Shown here piece by piece: positions 27,939 to 38,230 of a stretch of DNA of 64,000 bases. The stretch spans positions 3,165,051-3,229,050 of the forward strand of contig NZ_CP124862.1 in NCBI RefSeq assembly GCF_030013905.1. Reading direction: 5' to 3'. Numbering within the stretch: position 1 is the first letter of the stretch; every line of letters begins with the position of its first letter. This DNA is from Petroclostridium sp. X23 (lineage in GTDB: Bacteria; Bacillota; Clostridia; SK-Y3). Made by a program: the position numbers and the translations under genes. The notes below the pieces were generated by a model. The model had not been told where the DNA came from, searched no databases, and worked only from the letters and a program-made list of their open reading frames with translations.

Positions 27939-28295
27939 GTTTTTCAGCGTTTTATGTGATGCTATAACATAATATGTAAGTAATCTATCTGTAAGAGTAT
28001 AATTTTATTTTTTATAAACTGATAACTTACTTACCTATTTAAATTTGTTAACCCATCTAAAAAGTATATTTTTCCTATATACTCTAATTGAGCCATCTTA
28101 CCCTCACCATACCCTTCGTCCTGTATGAAATTGTCTGCGAAACATCTTAATACAGGATAACTTAATTAAGTTACCCTAATTTTACTCCAGCATTTCCCCT
28201 GCTTTTATAGTAGCATTACCAGTTAACCTTGCTTTCACTGGATTTTATAATATATATCTCAATAAACTTCATCCTATCTTTATCAATAAAACTTT
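27939..28295. other. Gene-free stretch inside the left end
   Basis: About 350 nt, AT-rich, no convincing coding frame. Only the inverted GTTATCA at 28020-28026 stands out. Confidence 0.5.
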
Positions 28296-28766
28296 CTATT
28301 TTTTTACTATAATAGGATCTATGCATATTTCATTGCAATCCTGAATCTTCATATCAAATATTACCTTTTCTATTACCTTGATGCATTCATCAGTATTTTT
28401 TAGAATATCCTTCCCCCAGAAACGAATAACAGTCCATCCTATAAATATAAGTTGTTTATTAATTTCATTATCTCGTTCGATATTTTTTTCAATTTTCTTA
28501 ATCCAATACTGTGGATTATTTCCTTTTTCCAATCTAAGCTTCAGTTCACCCCAATTTTTACCATGAAAAAATTCACTGTCACAAAAAATCGCTATTTTAT
28601 ACTTCGTAAGGACTATATCAGGCTTTCCTGGCAATTTACTATAATTTTTTCTATAACGATACCCTTTATTCCATAATACCTTACGCAATTTTAGTTCAAT
28701 ATTAGTGTCCTTGTATGTAATATTTTGCATATTCTTACGACGTTGTTCTTTTGTTAAATTATCCAT
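28296..28766 (-). CDS. Very-short-patch-repair (Vsr)-like DNA mismatch endonuclease
   Basis: 156 residues. N-terminal MDNLTKEQRRKNMQNI and the nuclease core LPGKPDIVLTKYKIAIFCDSEFFHG match the Vsr/restriction-fold family, with the catalytic Asp in KPDIV and the FFHG metal/His segment. Vsr enzymes repair T:G mismatches produced by deamination of 5-methylcytosine, so it pairs functionally with the adjacent cytosine methyltransferase. In clusters such as this one the Vsr-like protein may instead be a restriction nuclease (alternative). Last gene of the operon, 21 nt after dcm; weak ribosome binding site, likely translationally coupled. Confidence 0.88.
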   Translation of the reverse strand: MDNLTKEQRRKNMQNITYKDTNIELKLRKVLWNKGYRYRKNYSKLPGKPDIVLTKYKIAIFCDSEFFHGKNWGELKLRLEKGNNPQYWIKKIEKNIERDNEINKQLIFIGWTVIRFWGKDILKNTDECIKVIEKVIFDMKIQDCNEICIDPIIVKK

Positions 28767-28787
28767 TCAACCACTTCACAATCATAT

Positions 28788-30434
28788 TTACTTTTTCTTG
28801 TCATACTTATCATAAATTTCAGCAAGTCTAGTAAAATCTTGCTTACAATCCAATAAATCTAACACAACTTCAGCTACAGCTCTTCCTAGAATTGGCGGTA
28901 CAGCATTTCCAATTTGTTGATATACCGAATCTTTAGTTCCAACAAATTCATATTTATCAGGAAAACTCTGTAATCTAGCTGCCTCTCTAGCACTTATTGC
29001 TCTATCTAATGTCGGATGAATCCACATTGACTTACGCACATTAACAACAGTATCTGAAGGTTGATCATACATCAATCTTTTATATATTGTGTTCTGTGTC
29101 CTTCCTGGATCCTCATAGTTTGTTTTATATTTATTTGGCAATGAGTGGAAATTTTCTCCCTGTTTAATAACTTCAAACCTTTTTAATGCAGTCTCACTTG
29201 TATCAGTACAGACATGATTTCTAATAATCTTGCTATTTTCCTCAATTACAAGTTCTCTGTAAAAACTATTTATCACAGGAATATAATTCTTTTTTATTAC
29301 CTCATCCATACTTCCTACAGATGGTGGATATCTTTCCAAATCAGCAATAGCTTTTTTTACAGTTACATAATTCTTAGGGTTTGCTATCAAAGGACTCGGT
29401 AAATCAACGTTTTTATTTTTAATGCTAGATTTTTTGATTCCAATCATTATATATCTTTCTCTACATTGTGGGACTCCGAAATCAGCTGCATTTAAAATAT
29501 TTCCGTTAATTTTATATCCTAGGTGTTCAAAAGACTTCTTAATAAAATCTATTACTATATATGACTGCATCCGTACTTGTATCTGATCATTACCAGGCAA
29601 TACTTCATACACCGCTGCTTGTGCGTTCAACTCCAATATTCCTTGAAATAGCCTCTGTACATCCCAAAACAATTTAAGCCTATTGCTCATATCTGAATTA
29701 CACTCTTTAGTGTTAATAAGTCCTTGCAACGCCTCGCTAGTATTTCGAATAATATTATTATACCAGTCTGGAAATATCACATTTTTACCAATACAATTCA
29801 ATATTTCCTTCGCAATTCTTTCATTTATAGATTTCTCTAAATACTTGCCAATTTTATTTTTCTTTTTGTAAATATTATATAAATAATATAATTGTTCTTC
29901 ATTTAACAACACCATATTTACAAACTCATTGCTCTTGATTAATTGTGTAAGCTCTCTTACTCTCATTCCTTCGTAAAGAATCACATCTCTGTTGTATATT
30001 TTGCATCCCAATCGATTTCGTATATGATGTTGGTCATTATATGTTAAACAAAAAGAATGCTTGTTTGAAGCAATAGTTTTAACATTCTCCATAACAAATA
30101 CATCTGGTTCCAATTCCTTGATAGCAACAACATATCTCTTTACTAACTCATTACTTTCATTGATCAGTCTTCTTTTCTGTCTATTTGCATTTGAAAATCC
30201 CTGACAAGGTGGTCCACCTATTACAACATCTATCTTGCCGTGTTCCTTTAAAATATCTTTAAAATTAATTTGCATTATATCATCATAATTCTTAAGGCCA
30301 GGATGGTTTTTTATGTATGTTTGTGTTGCATTTTTATTATTTTCTACAATTGCAACAATATCAAATTGTTTTGTCATTTCAAAACCAAGACTTAAACCAC
30401 CTGCTCCTGCGAATAAATCAACGATTTTATACAT
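28788..30434 (-). CDS. DNA (cytosine-5-)-methyltransferase
   Basis: 548 residues. Motif I VDLFAGAGGLSLGFE at the N-terminus binds SAM; motif IV GGPPCQGFSNAN holds the catalytic Cys; the ENV motif is VFMENVKT; the C-terminal motif is QQIGNAVPP. A large variable region between motifs VIII and IX holds the target recognition domain, plus an insert of about 130 residues after the ENV region. It would methylate the element's recognition site, protecting host DNA from the partner nucleases. Recognition sequence unknown. Ribosome binding site AGAGGT before the ATG. Confidence 0.95.
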   Translation of the reverse strand: MYKIVDLFAGAGGLSLGFEMTKQFDIVAIVENNKNATQTYIKNHPGLKNYDDIMQINFKDILKEHGKIDVVIGGPPCQGFSNANRQKRRLINESNELVKRYVVAIKELEPDVFVMENVKTIASNKHSFCLTYNDQHHIRNRLGCKIYNRDVILYEGMRVRELTQLIKSNEFVNMVLLNEEQLYYLYNIYKKKNKIGKYLEKSINERIAKEILNCIGKNVIFPDWYNNIIRNTSEALQGLINTKECNSDMSNRLKLFWDVQRLFQGILELNAQAAVYEVLPGNDQIQVRMQSYIVIDFIKKSFEHLGYKINGNILNAADFGVPQCRERYIMIGIKKSSIKNKNVDLPSPLIANPKNYVTVKKAIADLERYPPSVGSMDEVIKKNYIPVINSFYRELVIEENSKIIRNHVCTDTSETALKRFEVIKQGENFHSLPNKYKTNYEDPGRTQNTIYKRLMYDQPSDTVVNVRKSMWIHPTLDRAISAREAARLQSFPDKYEFVGTKDSVYQQIGNAVPPILGRAVAEVVLDLLDCKQDFTRLAEIYDKYDKKK

Positions 30435-30456
30435 AGTTACCTCTTCTATTTTGTAA

Positions 30457-32208
30457 TTATATTAACTTGTTCTTATATCTTGTCTTTAGGAGATTCCAAC
30501 AATCTACTTTTTTACACCATTGTGTTATATTAATACCTTTGACTTCTGGATTCATAAAATGATTCCAAACTTTAAACACCAAATCCTCAAGTAGTACTGC
30601 TAACTCTGGTGTAATTGCTTGTCTTTTCCATATCTCATTATCGTCAACTTTATCATGATAAAATTCTGATAAGAGTGCTATTGTATAATAATTTAATTGA
30701 GCCTTGTATCCACCAAAATTTTGTTTTGAAACTATTTTATCGCATTCTTTAAATAGTATAACCTTTGAAATCATACTAATATATGCTTCTTCTTTAGGCT
30801 TGTCTATATCTCTTTTTCTAATCATAGATGAGAATTCAATAAAATTAGTCTCCAAGCCCTTACTTACAATGTCCGGATATTTCATCCACGCCATAATACA
30901 TTTTGCAGCTACCGTTTTTGATATACACATAGATTTTGGATTTTGCTCTTTAAACTTTTTCTTAGTTGCTGGTGTTGGCTGTCTGTTAACATCAACCATA
31001 TACTGACCTCTAGCTCTCTCATAATACCATCTTAAAGTTGATTTTCCTTCTTCTGATGGTACATATATTTTTCTTGAAAGCCGTTCCATCTCTATATGAT
31101 ATGAATCATTTGCACTAAAGTCAGACATATTTATCTTATTTTGGCTGTTAGCATATTTTGAAATATATCCTATCATTTCTTCAGCTTTGTCCTGATTTCT
31201 GATGACTGTCAACTTCATTTGAACATTTACATTACTAATATCGATATTAGACTGAAGGGCATTATAAATTGAAGCAGTTGTTTGTCCACCATTAACTATT
31301 TGCCAATCAACAATCTCATTAATTGTAACAAATGTGTCATCACTCGTTTCTTCATCAATCAAAATACTTTTTGCAGTTGTTGATATTCCGTTATTATATG
31401 TCATAAACATTTCTGATTCATTGGCTAAGGTACTTTTAAGTCCTTTATTAATCTTACCTGTTGCTTGTAAATAAGATCTAACATTTTTCTCAATAAGTTT
31501 TTGGCCTTCATCACGATATATTTCTGCCAAACACTGACCTGAAATTACTCCAATATAACAATCATATATACTATTATCTGGCTTAACCTTTATCATCTTT
31601 AATGGGTAATTATATTTATTTTGAAATCTAATAACTAAGTCCTCATGTGTTTTTTTCTGATACAAATATTGACATAACCGCTCTAAATCCCAAACATCAA
31701 ACTTAACTGATATATTATCAATTTTTATACTTTGTGGTATATCTGGTGCTGTCTCCTTATTAGTCAAAAGAATAATCTTTAAATTCTCTATACTTCTTTC
31801 ATACTGCTTTATATAGTCACAAATAATATATCCTGGGTCAATTTCTTCAACATCATCGAAATACCCTAATTTGCACATCCTATAAAACTTAGTTGCTTGT
31901 CTCAAGTATTTAATTATATCTCCCTTACCCATGCGTGATACTTCAACTCGATTTTCAAATACACTAACAAGAAGCGTTAATGTTTGAAAATATTCATCAT
32001 ATACATATCCATTTACTTTTGCTTTTTCAAAATCCTTTTTATAACTTAGAATATTGCAATTAGCCATAAACGATTCACCTGCATCAATTACATATGAGGC
32101 AAAAACATTCGTAAAAGCATCTTCTGTTCCACATTTAGCAGCCTCTTTGTATTCTCTAATCTCCTCTAACAGTTCTTCATTAAACTGTTTCATTTGCTCT
32201 GTTATCAT
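30457..32208 (-). CDS. AIPR-family (abortive infection phage resistance) protein
   Basis: 583 residues. The AIPR core is recognisable by YNNGISTTAKSI, then WQIVNGGQTTASIYNAL and a later region with ISKYANSQNKINMSDF. AIPR proteins were named from abortive-infection systems and recur in methyltransferase-Z1-MORC clusters; their biochemical activity is not settled, a nucleic-acid-processing role being suggested. AGGAGG precedes the ATG, which starts 1 nt after the previous stop. Confidence 0.87.
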   Translation of the reverse strand: MITEQMKQFNEELLEEIREYKEAAKCGTEDAFTNVFASYVIDAGESFMANCNILSYKKDFEKAKVNGYVYDEYFQTLTLLVSVFENRVEVSRMGKGDIIKYLRQATKFYRMCKLGYFDDVEEIDPGYIICDYIKQYERSIENLKIILLTNKETAPDIPQSIKIDNISVKFDVWDLERLCQYLYQKKTHEDLVIRFQNKYNYPLKMIKVKPDNSIYDCYIGVISGQCLAEIYRDEGQKLIEKNVRSYLQATGKINKGLKSTLANESEMFMTYNNGISTTAKSILIDEETSDDTFVTINEIVDWQIVNGGQTTASIYNALQSNIDISNVNVQMKLTVIRNQDKAEEMIGYISKYANSQNKINMSDFSANDSYHIEMERLSRKIYVPSEEGKSTLRWYYERARGQYMVDVNRQPTPATKKKFKEQNPKSMCISKTVAAKCIMAWMKYPDIVSKGLETNFIEFSSMIRKRDIDKPKEEAYISMISKVILFKECDKIVSKQNFGGYKAQLNYYTIALLSEFYHDKVDDNEIWKRQAITPELAVLLEDLVFKVWNHFMNPEVKGINITQWCKKVDCWNLLKTRYKNKLI

Positions 32209-32209
32209 T

Positions 32210-33208
32210 TTATTTCACCTCCTTGTAAAATGATTCTATTGCAATTTGATATTGACTACATGCATCTAGACTTACTACGTAATCTACGCATCCGATACCT
32301 TTACTTAATGTCTTAGGTATGATTCTAGGGAATCCTTCTTTAACCTCATAACAACTTTCATCTCTCAGCACAAAGTGGAAATTGTATAATTCAGGAAATT
32401 GATATATGTAACCAACTTTAAATAATTTATCAATCAAATCTGTCTTATCCGTTATGCCTAACCTACTAACAATACGCTCTACTATTACTGGTAGAGTTTC
32501 ACCATCCTGAGTACTTTTCTTAAGCTTTAAATATATTAAAAAAAGTCTTCCTAACAATCCACTATCATCTAATTGATATTCACTACTTATAGATATGTTA
32601 TCAGGGCCTTTTGCACTAGAACTCTTTACTTCTAATGCATTTGATTTTATGTAAAAATCATGTGCCTCAGCATTAAACCCTGTCCAACATTTCAGCGCCC
32701 CATTACCTTTTAAAGCAATAAGTTTTTCTAATACATACAATTCACCATATAGCCCTTGTTGCTTATTTTCTGATAATACAAGCTCTTTTTTATCTTGAAA
32801 AAAGCTATTCCACTTATTTAGTACTAAACGCATACTCAATACAAGTTTACTAAAGTCTTCGCATTCATCAATTATATCAATTATATCCTGCATTAATATT
32901 AAAAAAATACGTGGTTCATAACCTTGAAGCTGGGAAAAAAATAAATATTGTTTGCTATTACCATTCTCTGCGATTGTACTTATTCTTTGTTCCATACCTT
33001 TCCATTTTGGCATTTCTTTTAACTCAGTTATATTATAAGAATCTGGTAAAAGATATCCGACTTCTCCCAATTTACTTTCTTTATGAAGATTAACTAATAT
33101 GGCACAGCCGTTTTGAAATACAAAACGCCTAGACAATACTTTTGCATTTTGATATTGCAGTTTATCAAAGTCTTGAGAAATATCTTCAAAAATATTAGTC
33201 AAAAGCAT
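32210..33208 (-). CDS. PD-(D/E)XK motif protein (DUF4420-like putative nuclease)
   Basis: 332 residues. The nuclease core is seen as GELYVLEKLIAL (helical Glu), then FNAEAHDFYIKSNALEVKSSS: Asp of HDF, followed by the E-x-K of LEVK, the catalytic arrangement of the PD-(D/E)XK fold. Probably the restriction nuclease of the operon (inference). It overlaps the Z1 gene by 14 nt; GGGAGG before the ATG. Confidence 0.85.
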   Translation of the reverse strand: MLLTNIFEDISQDFDKLQYQNAKVLSRRFVFQNGCAILVNLHKESKLGEVGYLLPDSYNITELKEMPKWKGMEQRISTIAENGNSKQYLFFSQLQGYEPRIFLILMQDIIDIIDECEDFSKLVLSMRLVLNKWNSFFQDKKELVLSENKQQGLYGELYVLEKLIALKGNGALKCWTGFNAEAHDFYIKSNALEVKSSSAKGPDNISISSEYQLDDSGLLGRLFLIYLKLKKSTQDGETLPVIVERIVSRLGITDKTDLIDKLFKVGYIYQFPELYNFHFVLRDESCYEVKEGFPRIIPKTLSKGIGCVDYVVSLDACSQYQIAIESFYKEVK

Positions 33209-36026
33209 AATCTTCCTCCCTTGTTGCTACAGGATTAAGTTGGTATGATATTGATTTCCCATTACCCTTAGGAAAAACAACTACCAATCCTAATGGAGTC
33301 TTATGATCAATTCCTGAAATCTTGAAATATCTAGTTTCTGAATTTTCATCTCTAAAATTTATAGGATAAATTAATAATAAAGCATGTTTAGGGTCCATTT
33401 TTGACCTAATGTTTGCAGCTACTGTTGCTTCATTTCCTTTTTCAGATTTTTTTTCAACGCTCAATGCTTTCTTATAATCAACACTATTTAATCCAAAATA
33501 TTCATGCCTTTTGGACTTTAACATATGGATTGAACATACTTTAGGGTTATCTTCCGGAAAAGGAACTACACTATTTTGACCAGTTCTAATAATCCCATGT
33601 CCTATCTTCACCCCAGCAATATCAATCCCTGGATGAGCCTTTCCTACATTAATTAAGCAAACTGTCCAGTCAATTAATAAATTATCTTTCATCTGTTCTT
33701 TAATGTATAAAGAAATATTATGTCCATTCACTTTACTTGCATATTTAGATGTTTGATATTGCTCGAAAAATTCTGCTACTAAAGCTCCCGATACATTTTC
33801 CCAGAAATAATGATTGTTGCTCATTGTTTCTCTATTTAATCTTAAAAAATGTTCTTCTGACGTATACATTTTACCTGCTGACAACAATAAGTTTTCAACT
33901 GCCTTAAAATTTTTCTCATACTGTAACGAGTCAACATCAATATCTCTTGTTACAGTTAACGTATTACTAAAATCAAGCTTTTGAATATTTCCTGATTTAA
34001 CTTTTTTCGGACTTGATATTTTTAAATCGGGATGTGTAGCAACTCTCAATCCAAAATCCTTGGGCTTCGCATTTTCTTCACACATATACGCTATTTGATC
34101 CCGCAGATTATCTGTAGCAAATGCTATTCTTGCAAACCAGTTATATAGAGTATTAGGTATATACACTCTACATAAATCAGCATATTTATGCCTAAATCCA
34201 AACCACCTTCCCATCTGCATTAATGAATCGTAATATTTAGATTCACGCGTAAAATAGCTAATAGATAACCCTTCCAGTGTTAACCCTCTTGAAAATTTAT
34301 CTCCACCAATTGCAATAACATTATATTCTTTCCCCTCATTTTCTTTATAGCATAAAACGTCCTTGCTATCACCATTGATCACATGTATTTTTACCTTATC
34401 CTCATCCATTAAGCGTACTATTTCAGAAAAGACTTTTTTAAACTCAACATCTTCAACACCTTCCATATATTTGGAAAATTTCTTATTCATCTTACATGTC
34501 GTCGGTAAATAATCCTCATCCCAAATTCTTCCAATTTCTTTTATTGTCTCTGTATCTCTATCAATAATCATACTTTGCAAAACATCAAAATATTCTTTGA
34601 CCTTTCTTTGCAACGATGCATGCATATTCTTAATACGAGCTACATGAATTAACATAGTATTAGGCTTATATTTATCGCCTCTACAATTTCGAATTGCAAC
34701 TGTAATAATAAAGCAAAGTATTGCTTCCCTCAAGCTTATAGGTAACTCTCCAACCTTCTTATTCCTTACATCAATAAAGTTTATCTCTTTAATTTTTCTA
34801 GTTAATGGCATTGGCTCAATATAATCATCCCCACTTCCATATCCAAAAAATTCATTTGCTCCAATATACCTGTATGGTTTCGGAAGACTTATAATACAAT
34901 CAGCTGGAAATAAATCATTTCCTAATTCATCGTGTTCTATGTCATTGGGGATAAATATATTAGCATACGGAGTTGCAGTATATCCCACATATGACTTACA
35001 GTCAAAATGGTTCAATAAAGACCTAATTAACTTATTAATAGTTTTTACATCATACTCATCAGTAACATTTCCGTTCTCATCATAATCATATCCTGTATTA
35101 ACTGATGCTTGATCGGCTTCATCATCAATAAGTAATAATGGATACTTTGCACGCATATACAGTCTACTAGTTTCTGAATCTTCAGATATTTCACTATTAC
35201 TCTCTATATTTTCAATAAGATTAGTAAGTGTAGATTTTGTTTTCTTTGTTACGATAATGGTAGAAACATCTGGGGATGTTGATATCCCAGATCTTGCCTT
35301 TGAAAAATCACCTTTTTCATCTCTAAATGTTAAGGTTTGAACAAAACCTGCATTTATAAGCATACCTACCCCAATTTTATTCTTTTCTGCTCGTTCTCTT
35401 TGTTTCTGCCTAGCTGCTGAATCTGTTTCGTAACCCAATACTTCCTCATCAATTCTCGACTGTGTTTGGCTACGAAGATTGTTGTGAAGGCCTGCTAAAA
35501 CTATTATATATTTATATCCTGCATCAAGCGCTTTATTAATTAATCCTATGTAATTAGCTGTTTTACCCGATTGAACATAACCAACCACCATAGCTCTTCT
35601 TTCAATTGCTATACCTGCCTGCGGATTAGCTATTGAATTTAACAATGTGTCTGTTGTGTTATCAATACTTTTTTTTATGGCACTTCTTTCCCAATGCTTA
35701 TTCTCGTATAAATATTTAAAATATCTTTGCCAAAACTTTAATTTGGGATCATTTTCCTTTCTAAACTCTTTCCACCATGTATCATTTTCAGCATCTTCAC
35801 CAAGCAATATAACTGGATCTTCCTCTTCTCTTTCTATACTTATTCGTTCATTTAAATAAGCAATTAAACCCTCTATATTATCAACTTCTTCTTTAAATCT
35901 TTCTACGGTATCGTGTATTGCATTTTTAATTGCTTCATTTGCATCTTCTAAAAAAGATTTTTTTATTTTTTTATCGCATAGCATATAAGCTATTTGGTAC
36001 ATTTCAAGTTCTTTGTTATCGTCCAC
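33195..36026 (-). CDS. Z1-domain ATPase (superfamily II helicase-like)
   Basis: 943 residues. P-loop VVGYVQSGKTANYIG (about residues 147-161), Walker B LLIDDEADQASVN, then GYTATPYANIF and, in the C-terminal helicase lobe, GGDKFSRGLTLEGL and MQMGRWFGFR. This motif set defines Z1-domain proteins of restriction-like clusters, thought to remodel or translocate along DNA for the associated nucleases. Start is GTG with AGGAGG 7 nt upstream, right after the GHKL gene stop (3-nt gap). Confidence 0.92.
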   Translation of the reverse strand: MDDNKELEMYQIAYMLCDKKIKKSFLEDANEAIKNAIHDTVERFKEEVDNIEGLIAYLNERISIEREEEDPVILLGEDAENDTWWKEFRKENDPKLKFWQRYFKYLYENKHWERSAIKKSIDNTTDTLLNSIANPQAGIAIERRAMVVGYVQSGKTANYIGLINKALDAGYKYIIVLAGLHNNLRSQTQSRIDEEVLGYETDSAARQKQRERAEKNKIGVGMLINAGFVQTLTFRDEKGDFSKARSGISTSPDVSTIIVTKKTKSTLTNLIENIESNSEISEDSETSRLYMRAKYPLLLIDDEADQASVNTGYDYDENGNVTDEYDVKTINKLIRSLLNHFDCKSYVGYTATPYANIFIPNDIEHDELGNDLFPADCIISLPKPYRYIGANEFFGYGSGDDYIEPMPLTRKIKEINFIDVRNKKVGELPISLREAILCFIITVAIRNCRGDKYKPNTMLIHVARIKNMHASLQRKVKEYFDVLQSMIIDRDTETIKEIGRIWDEDYLPTTCKMNKKFSKYMEGVEDVEFKKVFSEIVRLMDEDKVKIHVINGDSKDVLCYKENEGKEYNVIAIGGDKFSRGLTLEGLSISYFTRESKYYDSLMQMGRWFGFRHKYADLCRVYIPNTLYNWFARIAFATDNLRDQIAYMCEENAKPKDFGLRVATHPDLKISSPKKVKSGNIQKLDFSNTLTVTRDIDVDSLQYEKNFKAVENLLLSAGKMYTSEEHFLRLNRETMSNNHYFWENVSGALVAEFFEQYQTSKYASKVNGHNISLYIKEQMKDNLLIDWTVCLINVGKAHPGIDIAGVKIGHGIIRTGQNSVVPFPEDNPKVCSIHMLKSKRHEYFGLNSVDYKKALSVEKKSEKGNEATVAANIRSKMDPKHALLLIYPINFRDENSETRYFKISGIDHKTPLGLVVVFPKGNGKSISYQLNPVATREEDYAFD

Positions 36027-36028
36027 TC

Positions 36029-37519
36029 TTATGCCTCCTCGACAATGCCCATTAGTTTTTCTTTTAAATACGCATACTCTGGCGATTCAGTTAAAACATC
36101 ATATATCTCTTCATTTTCATAATGCAATTTTTTCAGTATAGCTATTTTTTCCTTTATTAAAAGAATATCTTTTTGTTCTTGATCTTCATCCACAGCTATC
36201 CGTAAATTTCCATTGTCAATAACTCCACTCAACATAGATGGCGAATAGTTTTCAATTAATGATAAATAAGTTTTCAACTCCGCTCTTAATTCCTGGCTAA
36301 TCTCCTGCATGATTCTCATTAACATTGGATGTTTTTTATTTAAATAAAACATATAATTACCACATGCATTTTTTCTTTGCTCCCATACATATTTCAGGCT
36401 CGCATTGCTATCTGCATTTTTCTTATTATAAGTTCCTCTAGAATTATAAACAGCAACAGACCTTTCTATCGCCAAATATGCAATTTGTGTTATAGTCTCT
36501 TCTATTCCAACTGGTGGAATAGCCTTAGATTTTTTTATATCAATTCCCCATTCAAAATCGCTATCTGAATACATGTCCAACTTAATTCTAGCCAAATTAT
36601 AGGCTGGTTCTTTCCTAAATTTTCCAAACCAAGTTCCATAAACAATTAACCGTCTATTTCTATATACATAAAATCCTTGATGGTTTAGCCAACCTTTTGG
36701 ACCTGATGCCAGTCCAAATTCATCTTCGTTAGCAAATTTTGTTTTATGAGGAAGTATATATGGTTCAATTATCACCTGGCGCTTACCATCAAAACATTCT
36801 TCCACAAGCAATTCTTGTGTTGCAACATTATATCTTACATATGGGTTCCAAGGAGTTAAAAAATTACTATTAACATATATTTCCAAATCATCTTCTTCCA
36901 TAAATCTATGAAAAATCATAGATAGATGTCTCTTTACTTTCTTGATTGTTTTATAAAATCTATCTTTAGATTTTTGTATATTATTTGAGTCAATCATTCT
37001 ATCTAGATTACTAATAACAATTAAAGTCCCTGTATCATATTCATCAAAAGCCAGCTTATCTTTGGTATCTTCAATCAATTCTTTTATTTCCGACTCGTTT
37101 TTTATCAGAATATTCCATTTATCTTCATTCTCAACATATTCCAAATCCCATTCTGCATTATAGTAGCAGTCTCCATTTTTTGTTATTACTAATAACTTCT
37201 TAGCTAGCGAAAACGAAGCCGTTTTCATACCCATTCCAAATCGACCTAAATCTTTTTCACTACGATAATCATTGGGATCAGTAGAACCAATTTTCATAGA
37301 TTCCAGAAGTTCTTCTTTTGACATTCCTTTACCATTATCAGCAATTAATATTCTCTTTTCATCCCAATCAAAAAACATTTTAATTTTTGAAGCGTCCGCC
37401 GAAATGCTGTTATCAATAATATCCGCAATTGCAGTTTCTTCAGTATATCCTACCGATCTTAAAGAAGCCAATAGCATTTTTGCATTTGGCAATGACTCAA
37501 ATTCTGTTATTGCACTCAT
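36029..37519 (-). CDS. MORC/MutL-like GHKL ATPase
   Basis: 496 residues, first gene of the defence operon. The GHKL ATP-binding motifs are AIADIIDNSISADA (N box, about 31-44), LIADNGKGMS (G1) and LGRFGMGMKTASF (G2). The C-terminal half has the transducer-like S5 region and a helical tail. Prokaryotic MORC homologues linked to methyltransferase and Z1 genes have been described as part of restriction-modification-like systems; they are thought to clamp or loop DNA on ATP binding. No histidine-kinase phosphoacceptor is present. Confidence 0.9.
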   Translation of the reverse strand: MSAITEFESLPNAKMLLASLRSVGYTEETAIADIIDNSISADASKIKMFFDWDEKRILIADNGKGMSKEELLESMKIGSTDPNDYRSEKDLGRFGMGMKTASFSLAKKLLVITKNGDCYYNAEWDLEYVENEDKWNILIKNESEIKELIEDTKDKLAFDEYDTGTLIVISNLDRMIDSNNIQKSKDRFYKTIKKVKRHLSMIFHRFMEEDDLEIYVNSNFLTPWNPYVRYNVATQELLVEECFDGKRQVIIEPYILPHKTKFANEDEFGLASGPKGWLNHQGFYVYRNRRLIVYGTWFGKFRKEPAYNLARIKLDMYSDSDFEWGIDIKKSKAIPPVGIEETITQIAYLAIERSVAVYNSRGTYNKKNADSNASLKYVWEQRKNACGNYMFYLNKKHPMLMRIMQEISQELRAELKTYLSLIENYSPSMLSGVIDNGNLRIAVDEDQEQKDILLIKEKIAILKKLHYENEEIYDVLTESPEYAYLKEKLMGIVEEA

Positions 37520-37591
37520 TTAACTATCTCCACCTTTTAACTTGCGTTTCGTGACTTTACTATAACTTTAAATTAATCCCTTGATCAGTAC

Positions 37592-37794
37592 TCACTTGTC
37601 TACCTGTTCCATAATATCTGATACGTCATATTCTAAGGCATTACAGATTTTCACTAACATTTCTGTATTGAAATTTTCATTACGCCAAAGTTTTGCTATA
37701 GAAGCAGAACTAATTTGAGCCTTTTCACGTAAATCTTTTTAATCATGTCACGATCAATTAGTAATTTCTATAGTTTTTTATAACTTATTCTCAT
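37592..37794 (-). pseudogene. Decayed Cro/C1-type regulator (XRE), controller-like
   Basis: Reads MRISYKKL, then a TAG stop (37768-37770) where Trp is usual, then KLLIDRDMIKK, a one-base deletion, DLREKAQISSASIAKLWRN, and NFNTEMLVKICNALEYDVSDIME to a TGA. Its ribosome binding site (GGAGG) and C-terminus are intact, so the decay looks recent. Placed directly upstream of the defence operon on the same strand, it probably once controlled it. Confidence 0.85.
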
Positions 37795-38043
37795 TGAAAT
37801 CCTCCATAAAGCTTTTAAATATGCTTTTTGATTATTCTCACATATGCATTGCACCACGTGATAATAGTATATCATATATAACTAATGTCTTCCATTATCC
37901 AATTATTTGAACGCAAAGTTAAAATTCACATTATTTTAAATAGTTTAGGAAAATAAAGTACATAGTTTATGATATACTCCCCTTATAGTAAGCAGTTTTA
38001 ATAATAAACTGGACACTAAGTTAAGAGAAAAAAGTGACCGTTT

Positions 38044-38230
38044 ATGAGTACAAGAAGTTATGACTGTTAATTTAAAGATGTCTACAGTAAAATTAGTCTC
38101 TGAAGATAATATATCCGTTTCTAAAGTGGAGAAAGAATTATCTATCCACTTCAATAGCCTATACCGCTGGATAAGTGAATATGAAGAATATGGGGAAAGT
38201 GCGTTTCCATGGAATAAATACACCCTTTAT
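38044..38230 (+). pseudogene. IS3-family transposase OrfA fragment
   Basis: Begins MSTRSYDC, has a stop and frameshift, then TVKLVSEDNISVSKVEKEL, HFNSLYRWISEYEEYGESAF: the helix-turn-helix and following segment of IS3-type OrfA. It ends before the leucine zipper; no OrfB follows. A possible IS end lies just upstream near 38009. Confidence 0.7.
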
